Assembly (NCBI GenBank): GCA_032622095.1
Contig: CP136064.1
Coordinates: forward strand, 109,976,004-110,040,003
Length of the DNA stretch: 64,000 nt
Source of the DNA: Siphonodentalium dalli
Taxonomy: Eukaryota > Mollusca > Scaphopoda > Gadilida > Siphonodentaliidae
Reading direction: 5' to 3'
This document shows positions 15,201 through 27,400 of the stretch, piece by piece. The translations under genes were made by a program, and so were the position numbers. How positions within the stretch are numbered: position 1 is the stretch's first letter; the number at the start of each line of letters is the position of its first letter. The notes beneath the pieces are model-generated. The model was given only the letters and a program-made list of their open reading frames with translations. It was not told the origin of the DNA and did not search any database.

Positions 15201-18200
15201 AAAGGATGGAGGAAAGGACGGATGAAAGGATGGATGGGAGGCAGACCTGTTTAATCTCCCGGATCGTGCGGGAGACTACCAGTTTGAGGCCTCATCTCCC
15301 GCACTAAGCTTGTAATCTCACGGTTTCAATCAAATCAACAACAAAAAATTTAATGTAAAAATTCTCAGGATGCGGAAGTGTTTTCAATTGAAACCACGTG
15401 TTAACGAGATTTGCCAAGATCAGGTGTGCTCCATTGATAACCGGAGTAGACACATGTATTATATGTTCTGCATTGTTCTACCTTAAATTGTAGCTTACGC
15501 AATAAAGCATTCATACACCATGGCGGCTTGACCTGCCTCTGGCGTTCATTACAACTGCATTGGGAGGATGAACATACAGATCCACTATATACCCCCGAAA
15601 CCTCCTTCTGATGGTCGGGAGCAGAATAAGACTGTGTTGTGGGAACTACAGTGATGTTGCTTCATCTCCTTAATTGGAATATGAAAATGCCGATTTATCT
15701 ATGGTAACCTGCGGTAACAAATCCTTATTTGGAGTGTGACGTATTAATCCAGGTTAGAAGATATACTAAATGAGATTTTTATAAATCTCTTTGCAAAACA
15801 ATTCTATTCTTCATACTTTTTTATTTTGAACAGACAATGGATAGCATGTGATAACTTTGTCAATGTTTAATCAGTTAAGAAGTACAATCCTTATGATTGG
15901 TTTTATTCGATTACATGGATAGACTTTAGACAGACACTGTGGGCAGGGCTTGCATGGCAGCCATGTTTTTCACGAAATTCGGCAAGGATGTGGGATGTGG
16001 CCTGCAGGGTGAGCCAACATAAATTGTTGATGAACGCACACACGGAAGGACGACGGATGCCAACAGATAATTAACTTTGTGTGGCCTTTGTTTTGCTCAG
16101 CTGACAAAACTGTTTGTAGATATTTGTTTGTCAAGAGTTTGTTAATATGTGCATCTAGGCCTTAACCCTTTCATAATGGAAGCGGCGCTTGTGCAGCATT
16201 AAAGATCATGTGCCAGTGCATTCTCTTATATGTGTAAGTCTCCCATATGGAGATTTGCATATATAAGAGAATGAACTGGCTTACAAGATCAAGGTAAACA
16301 TTGTTAGGCTAATGTATGCTCTTAAGCAAATGCATTGGCACAGTGTTTTCACAAAATTTCAGGAAGCTCCAGTCATGGAAGGGTTAATGCGCACAACATA
16401 CAGCCACCATTTGAACAAAATTTATATTATATCATACCATTAAAATTAGTTTGGGAAATTCTGACAATGATTCATGCACGAAAAACTCTGACAAGAATAA
16501 TTTTTACAAACATTTTTTTTCTGTCGATTTGAACCTTAACTATTCATGCTTGATATCGTCTGAACTATCCTCACCTTGCTCTGTTCTGACTTTCAGTTAT
16601 AGATCTGAGTATCTTACCATAGGCTGTATCAAGGATGGAAAACTTTGGCTGCAGAACAGCCTGAAATATAAAAATATAACAGATGATAGAGAGGATAACT
16701 TGTTTGGAGGGCAATTAATAAATGTCATCGCCCATTTTTGATTAAACAACACTGACCAAATTGGCAATATAATTATCATGCATGTGTAATGTCTCAGATT
16801 TTTATTGAAGTTCAGCTTGTATATAAGAGAGATGACATTTTTCTATGGGTAATGGTAAATGAGAGGCCAATCGTCAGATGTTTAACACATATCATCAACC
16901 ATACAATCTCGAAATAAGCGAGCTAGAACTTAATATACATATGTGCCCATAATGTGGAGATGATTGGAAAGATATATTAGGGGAGGGGGGGGGATATATA
17001 TATATATGAGACTGATCAGATAAAGTATTGCTTGGGATAGCATGTGTTTTTATCATGGTTAGAAGAAGTGTTAATATTTAACAAACCCTTTGCAGGTGAA
17101 GAATGTGTCATGATTAACCTGGATGTGATTATGAGAGTGATCGGGTGAAAAACATTTGAGTTATCACAATGTGTCTACGGAACTGGTGGATAAGGTTAAT
17201 ATAGTTAAGACAATAAACATGAAAGTTTCAATGACGCTGTAGATCAACTTGGAAAGGGAATAATTTCATGTGTTACTGGGGTAAACTTCAGCGTTGAAGT
17301 TATGTTAGCATGCAATCCCGCCAAAGTGATGGTCATAAATACTATATAGAGACGTCAGTGCGAAGTCAGAATACAGCGGCCATTTGAGCTTCCTTTTTTG
17401 GGGTCGCTTCGGTGGCCGTGTGGTATTGACGTTGGACTCGCAGTCATGGGCCGGGGTTCGAATCCCACCCAATCCCCAAAATATTTGCACTGTCTCAAAA
17501 ATCAAATTTGCTTCTATTTATTAATGGTTATAGGTAAGTATCATGAACATCAATCATATCATATAATATTTGGGTAAACTTCAGCGTTGAAGTTATGTTA
17601 GCATGCGATCCCGCCAAAGTGATGGTCATAAATACTATATAGAGACTTCGAAACAGCTCGATGCAATAAGCTTCCAAACTTCCTGAGCAAGCGCAGTCTA
17701 TTGTTCGCCGATGATATCATAAAGTTCTGTAACATTTTAAGAAATATTCAGCAAGCTATACCATGTAACCATTTGTCTACTTTAGGGGTGTGTGGGTTGT
17801 ATGACAATGATTCAGGAGTCAGGAGTGAAGCGAACACGCAGTCATGTCGGAATTTGTTTGCTCTTGTATCAGTCACCAAGTCTTCTAAACAATATATCTA
17901 TTGCAACGGCGGACATAGAATATCATAGATCAAAGGTGCAGCACTTTAAATATGGGAACATGTACAATAACTCTGCTGATGTGACTTAGATGAACAATGA
18001 TGTTCCAATGAGACATTAAAAGGGTCCCATTTTTCGGGCAAATAACAGACCATAACAGGTTGCTATCCCTCGTGTGATGACTGAACATCTAAATCAGCAA
18101 CATGTTTGTATAATACAGTAACCGTGACCAGGCGGTCATATTTGGGTTCCATCGCAAATGTTTGTGCTTTATACACACGGGCGACAATAAATAGGAAGTA

Positions 18201-20511
18201 TACTGCATGCATCAATGATGCTGATGCTACCAATGAAACATTTATCTATAACTTTTTGGGAAATATGGTGATTAGTCGACTAGGAGATTGCTAATCAATT
18301 CTAGTCCGCATCGACTAGTGACTAATCATTTCATCACTACTCAAAAGAATTATTTTCCCGGAAAATGGAAACTTACCGGAGCGGAATTGACAACACCGGA
18401 CGTCAGTAATGGATGAAGATAGCCATCATGTTCCTCGTGATCATCATCATCTTCATAGCCTAATTGTCAAATATAAAATGCAGTAAATTTAGAATGCAAT
18501 GTTAATTATTACCTACGTTTAATAAAAAAAACAAAAAAAACGAGAGGCCGATCATTATCGGCATATGTTTAACCCATCCCTTGGAAATAGTAAATAGCTA
18601 TGATCAAAATCATAATCTAGAGTGTTGATGTTGTATTATAGAGTATTCTGAACATTATGTACCAAACAAGTACATGCATAGACAAATGTACATAATAACA
18701 AAATTCTCTAATTTGTGCAATTTTTTATGGGCCATTGTGCCAATTTTGCATTAGTAGTGTCACTTTGACATCGGTCGGCATATAATAACATCAATTGGAA
18801 TAACCTAGAATCCCTAACCTGAGATAAATTAACACAATCCATACCCTGGTGGTCAGAAAAGCTATGAAGAAAATAGTTTAGACCATACAAAAGAGTTATA
18901 TATATAATGTTTATATAGCCATAATATGATGAGGATGCAATTTTTGGGAGTAATACAATATTTCCAAGGATATACGAATGATTTTACTGGTTAGTGACTT
19001 GTATACCATTTGGGTGATATTCATTATCAATACTTATTGATTGGTGGTATACACATCTAACATGTACCGCCATTAAGAGGTTTTCCGGGTCTAAATATAG
19101 ACAAAAGTAATGCTTCTTATTAATGATTCTCTGTCAAGAATTTGAGTAAATATCATTTTTGGGACCAGGGAGGATGGCAGAAGCAGTGAACTTGAGTAAA
19201 GAGTCAGGGCCATAACCTTCAGAATTCAATTTGTTTAACATGCTCAAAAAAATAAATTTTAATTGACCTGGAGTTAAATCTGAATTTAAATAAATATTAA
19301 TTTTGTTTAACCCTTTGAACCCTGGCTCCCACAACGATCGACGCCATGACCCTGGGCTCCCATTGTTATTTTTTATTTATTACGTGCGCTCGCACAACAG
19401 TATTGCGATCATACAGATTCGTAGGTACGTTGGTGTCACCCTGCTCCGTTCACTCCATGACGTCACCAAAAACGACGTAAAACCTTGTGGCGTTCTGACA
19501 TTTTTACTGTGCCGCGTTTTTGCTATGTTTATTTTATGTGTTGTTTTCAATTATTTGTTTGTCGCCGATATTGCCATTTGTCGGGATTCCCTGTTTCTAT
19601 ATTTAAAACTGGCATGCTCGTAGTGAGCCTCGATTTCGATTTTTTCTCCCAGGTCAAAAAACGTCAGAGTTATGACAAAAATAGATCGACCTACATTTTC
19701 TCCATCAGAACTCTACATCAGAGTCTATAGACTCCTTCGGGACCTACATAGACTCCTTCATTTGGGTATTTTTACTTATAATTGGGAAGTTTTATCATTT
19801 TTGGTTCGTGCGAAGACCTCTTTTTATCGTGCGGGAAAAGAGAGACATTCAAAACGCAATTTCGTAATTCAACGCAATAGGCTGAATAGCCTAACCTTCA
19901 GACGAGTTCCAGGTCAAATACGACGAATAACGTAACACAAAACAAAACGCATTTGTTGACACAAACACCGTTTGAAGAGTTTATTATTACATAAAATGAT
20001 CGTTATTGATTAATTATTGATATTAAACTAATTAAAGTCTCATCCTTTCGGCAACATGGAATTGGTTTTAATTATTTAAATGATTAATATAGTAAATTTG
20101 CCTTTTATCTGTGATGAAATGAGAAATGGTAATTGTATTTTTTTGCCAACATTAAATAAAATAAAATAAATTAAGTAAAATACAGTGAAATTGTTTTTTA
20201 AATTATTGTTTATTACATTTCTGCGCACGTTGGCATCTCTCTGAGTGCATTCTAGTTGTAGGCTGTGTTCAGGCGCAAAGTGTTGGTTCTGTTTAAGTGA
20301 TGCCACAGATCTAAAAATTTACATGTATGTTCCCCATGGACCACTGAGTATTTTAAGATCGGGATACATTGCCACACGATTATGCCCTGGCAACGGTTGC
20401 TATGCAACTACCCGAAATAGAAAGTAAAATTCAATTTTAGCTTTTATCGACGTATTTCAGCCCTAGGAATTGGCGTTTTCGATGCAGCCAATGCCCCATT
20501 GTGAAATTTGT

Positions 20512-20548
<37 letters not shown>

Positions 20549-21427
20549 CCTGACTTTTGTTTAAGGGTAGCAACGGTTGCTAAGCAGATACCACAAATAA
20601 TCCAATGACACATTGCCCTGAGCATTCAATTGTATTATGCCCCATTTTAGACATTTCATAGGCGCGTTAGGTTTTTTCGAAATCACTTGACGAGCGTTTC
20701 AGTTGGTCTCGTCGACAATCAACTGCCAGAGTGCATCATCCCAAAATAAATTTAAGTAATCAACCTTGGGGTGTACTGTCCACACTTATTGAAGTTGATA
20801 CAGTCTTTGGTCCCAGCTTCTCTTTCGGTGTAAAGGTACGTGTAACAAACGAATTTGTGTCCCTTTTCCAGGTATGGACAATATGATCATTGTGACTAAT
20901 TGCAGGTATGAAGCCACGCCCCCCCCCCCCCCCCCCCCCCCCCTGCCACACCCTCTACCTCGACATAAGCTCCGCCCACTTACACAATGCCTCAACTGCC
21001 CCATACTTTGATCTCTTGTCGTTTCGGCGCTTGAAACAATGCCACCTGCTGCTGGAGCGACTGACGTCTGAAGCTCTCCCAGTGCCACTGTGCTTTCATT
21101 CTCCCATTATAACTCACAACTGTCATATAGTCATCATCATCTAAATCGTCCGCGTCCGATTCCAAAATTTGCCGGACCACCACGTCTACCGATGTTTTAG
21201 GCTTCATAATTCATGATGTTGTGCGTTTAAGCACAATAGCAACAAGATACAAACAAAAACATAATTATTGGAGAAGCAGGCAACTGCGACAATGTTTGTA
21301 AACAATAAACAAGTGGTGGTCGGTATACGACCGGTTCAGCGGCTGATATACCCATCGCTCAGGTATTTGGAGGTTCACGCTGCAACCGGTTTTCTGGCCG
21401 CCCTGGTTCAAAGGGTTAAATGTTAAA

Positions 21428-21459
<32 letters not shown>

Positions 21460-24400
21460 AGGAGTTTGTGTTTGAGAAGAAATCGTTTTAAGAATTACTA
21501 TGGAGGGAAAGAGTTATGTCCCTGGCTGCGCAACTATTTGACCAAGTGAACAAATCTGAATGTGAGTCACCTAGGGAACATCCACACCAAATATGAACCC
21601 ATTTGGTCTGTTGCTTCTGGAGAAGAAGGTGTTTAAAGAATTGTTGATGGACGGACGGTCGGAATGACAGATGAGGAGTGATGACTATAGCTCCAACGGA
21701 GACTTCGTCTCAGGTGAGCTAATAAAACAGATATTGTCATCGAAATATTCTAAAAAAAGTTATTTTTTACAGGGGAAACCATCAATCCACCGGATACCCA
21801 GATTTCATTCAGAGAACTTTTGGATCATGTTGCCGATATGCACAAACTGCAACTCTGCGGGGAAAACAACAGAAGTCAGATATAGTTTAAAAGTGGCCTT
21901 CAGTGGGGTGAAAAATAATGAAAGTGTCCATGACACTGTAGCTAAACTTTGGGAAGAAGTTAAATGTTTGTGATGAGCAATAAATGGAATAATGAATTCC
22001 ATCCAAGATGGAAATCCAAGATGGACACTGGTGGCCATGTTTTGTTGCCGAATAACCCCAAAATGACTCGTTCCCATCTACATGTCAATGACAATATCAA
22101 CAGCCATGACAAATATCATAATGATCCATAAACCAAAGGTATGACTTGTAGCCTGTGCCAAAGTATTTATTTAATTTTTTTGTTATTGGAATGAACATAC
22201 ATCAATGAAGGAATGTAAACATAAACAGAGGTACATATTATTATGTATCAAGTGACATTCTTCCAATTCGCTCACATCTCGCTCGCTTCATTTACACGTC
22301 TTTCGTACACCACATGCACTCCCAGTGACTGACATGTAAATTGGGATTAATGGAATATATGTTCAAATTAACATATTAATTCTTAAAACTTTCTTCCTGT
22401 GTACAGAGTATCGGTACGACATCTAACCATAGACGGCATTGTGATATTGGCAGGGATATCGTATTTCCGGTTAGAATAACTAAGTGATTTTTTTGAGTTG
22501 GTGAAGAGATCCTTTCCAGGACACTCAAGTTGATTATTGTTGACTTGTGGGTACATGTTACACATGTAAAGCCTTTTCTAAAAGGAACCAGTTTTTCGAA
22601 AATTCTTCTTGTTTCGATTGGCATCGTGCGGTATACTTCTCACATTGGTATCTATAATTCAACTCTTTGAGGAAAACATTTAGCGATAAGTCAATTGGCT
22701 TGAATTTAGTCCTATATATGTATTGTTTAATTAGGAGCCATAGCATGTTAGTTGTAAAGGTAGGATCCGTTGGTGAAGAGCCGAGAATCATTGTCGTTTG
22801 TTGGGGACAGAGATCAATGCTGTTAATTTTACCCCAATCGCTGAGTTCCTTAAGGCCAAAGAAAAAAAGTGTTGTGGTTCGGGTTTCCCGACCGACCCTA
22901 TTTTAAAGCTGCTAGCCTAAAGATTTTGTTGGTAAATGATAAAAAAAAATAATTACGACGATCTCCGTAGCGCAGCGCATCGCATACGGAAACGAAGAAC
23001 GGTACAATTTATAGTAGTACGTTTATTCCTCGTATCCGGTTTTTAATAATTCATGTCGCTAAAGTTCGTGACTGCATAATACAGAGAAAATATCTTCTAT
23101 AATAGCGATTATTTAGCCCAATAAAAAATACTTAATACTATATCTCACAATCTGACGTTTGAAGAGGTTTTTGCAGACATTCATCCCGCACAAAGTGACA
23201 CATTTCGAGTTTTGTGTAGTAGATCCAAACTTAAGTTGACATGCATTCATGCAGAATTTTAACCCCTTCACTCAATTGCGCTTGGTGATGTGACAATTTG
23301 GTGTCATACGCCCAATGACCCATGAAAGCTGCAAGCCAACTTGTTGGCAATATCATACGACTTCCCCGTCATCGCCCAATGTTTTGAGTTTTTCAAATAA
23401 ACATAACTCTAATATTCCCGTTAGACACGTTTCAAAACCACTATAGGAAAAAACACTTGTAGGGTGGGTGGTACTGGGGGAGGTTGGCGACACTTCAAAA
23501 TAAACTTCAGCCCAAAATTAACTCCACGGGGAAGTCGTGTGAGATTGCCAACTTGTTTCACCTCCAAATTTTCTCAGTGTATAGACCAGTCCTGTCCATA
23601 TGTGTTTAATGAGTTGAACATATATTGCACAAGTTTATTATGGTGCATGGGCTAGGTGGGAGACTCATCTTAGAACTTACACCATTACAAATGTGAGCAA
23701 TAATTCTCAAATCATAACATGCTTGGATGGATCTACATATCCACATTTTTCAATGCAGTATTTTCTATATCATAACATTTGCACACAACTCATACTTGAT
23801 ACACAGGGTAGATAACGTATATTTTAATATCTATAGTGTCTGTATATCATGGATACAAATATGTACATGTACCAGCATGTACACGTACATTTTGTAAATA
23901 AGTGACCAACCAGTTGTAATAATTATACTCAAGGGACCATCCCTGTAAATAAAAAAATAATAATACAGTGAAACCTCTCTAAACCGAACACCCTTCAGAC
24001 CGGCCCTTCCATCCGGTTTAGAGAGGTGTCCGGTTTATATAAATAGAAAATCGCGTCACCGTCATTGATATATTGCCGGCGTCTAATACCAAGCTTGACC
24101 AAGATGGTATTATTGATTAATGAGAATTTATTGAATAATTACGAGAACGAAATACATGTAAAATACAAACATAACAAACAAGAGATGGACTGTCGTCCGG
24201 TGCATACCCCCTCATGGCATACCGCCTAGTGTGGGCACATCTATAACTTATGATGGCTATACTCAGACATATGGACCCAGAAATCAGCATTTTCATATAA
24301 ACAAAGATGAATAACTATAGAACAAAAAACCAAAACAAACATTTGAATGTGCCATTAAATGTCCTCATAGTGGTGAACATCCATACAACATTTCATTGAG

Positions 24401-27400
24401 ATCCGAGCATTACTGTTCAAGTTATGAGCTGAACTAGGGCCCTGCGAACCGTTCGAGGTTCGGTTCGGTTCGAAACCGCTGTGATGATTCGGTCCGGTTC
24501 GAAACCTTAGACGGGATTCGTTTATATCGAACTTTTTCTTTAGTCCCGCAAAATGGGCAAATTTTGCGTACTGGGAATTGTTTATTGATTATATACCGTA
24601 TATTAATTGGTTTACATACAACTGTGTGATACTATGATTTTATGTTTACATTGGACATAATTACTTTGATCATTACTCGGGCGGGGTAACTGGGTGATAT
24701 TTCATTGAACGGGTCTTTTGGCATAACTTTATTCCGCTCCCGCTAAACGGTCCAGTCGGACATGTCAAATTCGTGATAATTAATTAGTAAAACTATAACA
24801 TTTCTATCTCAGTCAAAGTTCTACCTCGTCAAAGTTTGTTTTATTCTCCATATAACTTTACTAATAGACATAATTATACCTAACAAACGAAACAATAAGT
24901 TATGATTATTGATGAATACAGATCGAACAAGCTTTTTTGAATTCCGTAAACTGGCTGAAAGTGAATAGGTATTTCCGGCAGCCTTCTGTGTCAACAATTG
25001 GAGTCAACCAATCACAGTGAGGAGAAGGTGTGGCCATTGTTTATCAGCATAAATGATTGACATGATTATGTAACCCGATGTGCTTTGTCTTATGACACTT
25101 AATTGCTACAACGCGACGTCGGCACGCTTTGATCTTTGTCATGTGTTGTCGCAGTTACAGATTGACGCGTCTGTTAATAGTTACCGAGTTATGCCACGTT
25201 CATGCTGTCAATGTGTTAGGAGTTCAATGCGTCGTTTATCGCGTTGTTTACATTGTACATATTTACTATTGGAAGCTTGACCGATGATTCAATCAGACAT
25301 ATGTCTCACTTACTGTTAGAATAAGTCATAAGTTATGATTTTTCATGAGTGAAGCTCAGTGAGCGGACGCGGGTATATACGGAGAATGATAATCGGATAT
25401 TTGTTTTAATCGGGGTTATGTAATATAATGTATGGACATAAACGGAACATAAAATCAACGTTTTATCGGATTGTCATTCATCTCCAATATAAAATAATTC
25501 TTCAACATGTAATTATCTTATATCGTATACATAAATTTGTATATAACACGTTGATTGTACTATTATAATGATCCACATACGTTCTAACTGGCTACTAGTA
25601 TTATGAGTACATCGCTTGGACTCTCTTCAATGACACGGTCGGTAATTGGGTTCGAGGTTCGAGATTCGGTTCGATTCGAAACCAAGACGATGATTCGGTT
25701 TCAAGGTTCGGTTCGACCTAAATTATAAGGTTCGCAGGGCCCTAAGCTGAACAGACATCGGATGGATCAAACAGCCAACATTTCCAGATAAACAAAGATG
25801 AATTACTCTAGAATGGAAAAGCAGAACAGAACAATGGAACCCCCTATTGAATGTCCTCATAGTAGTGAACATCCATACCAAATCCCATTGAGATCCCAGT
25901 ACAACTGTCGAAGTTACAATATGAACAGACACCAGACGAACCAAAAAGCCAACATTTCCAGATGAACAAAGATGTATAACTCTAGAATGGAAAATCCGAA
26001 CAAAACGATGGAACCCTCTATTGAATGCCCTCATAGCAGTGAACATCCATACAAAATTTCATTGAGATCCGAGCACTACTGTTCAGGTTATGACATGAAC
26101 AGACACCAGATGGACCAAAAATCCAACATTTCAAGATAAACAAAGATGAATAACTCTAGAATGGAAAATCCGAACAAAACGATGGAACCCTCTATTTAAT
26201 GTCCTCATAGTTGTGAACATCCACACCAAATTTGGTTGAGATCCCAGCACAACTGTTGAAGTTACGACATGAACAGACACCAGACGGACCAAAAAGCCAC
26301 TATTTCCAGATAAACAAAGATGAATAACTCTAGAATGGAAAATCCAAACAAAACGATGGAACCCTCTATTTAATGTCCTCATAATAGTGAACATCCATAC
26401 CTAATTTCATTGAGATCCGAGCACTACTGTTCAAGTTATGACACGAACAGACATCGGACGGACGTACGGACTCACGCACGGACGCACGGACGGACGCACG
26501 GACGGACAGGTGCAAAACAGTATACCCCCCTTTTTTTTTAAAAAGGGGGTATAATAATATAAAACATATATAGAACATGATTTGTGCAACTAGTCCGACT
26601 TTAGAAAGAAACTGTCTCGATTCTTGCCGATGTCGCTGATCGTTGATTTGCCGATGCCATATTTAACACTTAGTTCTTTGCATGTCGGCTTAGGCGTTGG
26701 GCTGAGATCTTTAATAACTTTGACTTTCTGGTCTAGTGTTAACTCTGTTCGATGTCGTTTTCGCGAAGGCTCAGTCGTTGTGAAAGATTCAAACTTTTAT
26801 GCTGACTATACGCCAACATCGGGTAATTATAGCAATTTATTGTTTTGACAATGGTTGTAAAAACAGAGTCCAATTAACTCGATGCAATAACTGTTGCAAA
26901 AACAATATGTCAGTGCTCTAATTCTCGATCTGTGAAATCACCATTGTTCACTCAATGTGTGAAATGAGCGTAGATATCTAATAAGACTCCTGTTGTTACA
27001 ATCCAGTTCAAAGCATATGCCAAACAAAAGAACGCTAATTAAATAGTCCGCTTATACTGGAGTACGTAGTCGCTATACTCTCGTCTCGACCGATCTCGTA
27101 TCGGCAGATACAAGATCTCGTCCGTATTCAGAGCTAATAATCACAGTGTTCGCTTAATTATGGACTGACAAACCTGTCCGATATCCGGAATTTGGAGGTT
27201 CCGGATTTTAGAGGTCATTTTTAGTGAGAATGCACGTGGGTGAATTCGGGACCGGATATTTCATTCGGATTGGCGAGGGATCCGGATAGCAGAGGTTCCG
27301 GTATGTGGAGGTTTTACTGTAAAAAAATAAAATAAAAACCCTACCTACCTACCCTATTTTTTTCTGGCACGAAACCCGAACCACAACACTTTTTTTATTT

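Larger units (their letters stand above)
23966..27319. mobile_element. pogo/Tigger-type element nested in the Harbinger-like element
   Basis: The ends are CAGTGAAACCTCTCTAAACC (left) and GGTATGTGGAGGTTTTACTG (right), giving terminal repeats CAGTRAAACCTC. TA lies on both sides (23964-23965 and 27320-27321), as expected of the pogo group. The interior keeps a CENP-B-type DNA-binding helix-turn-helix fragment (26590-26790, minus). A satellite-type element occupies most of 24180-26556. Confidence 0.85.

Noticed and set aside
15493-15600. Possible small exon on the minus strand ending at a GTAAGC donor
   Set aside because: The phase does not fit the neighbouring SFSWAP exons and the peptide has no similarity to the family.
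17400-17480. A functional tRNA gene
   Set aside because: A and B boxes are visible but the acceptor and anticodon stems do not pair well and the surroundings are repetitive.
17305-17505. Minus-strand frame with WGLGGIRTPAHDCES
   Set aside because: This string is a known by-product of reading a tRNA-derived SINE; no gene is supported.
20786-21088. Glycine-rich 100-residue frame
   Set aside because: The Gly run comes from the poly-C tract; the true content is the decayed piggyBac N-terminus in another frame.
23252-23300. A further TTAA-type end (TTAACCCCTTCACTCAATTG)
   Set aside because: No matching inverted end was found, and the sequence differs from the CCCTTTGAAC and CTCTTTCACC ends.
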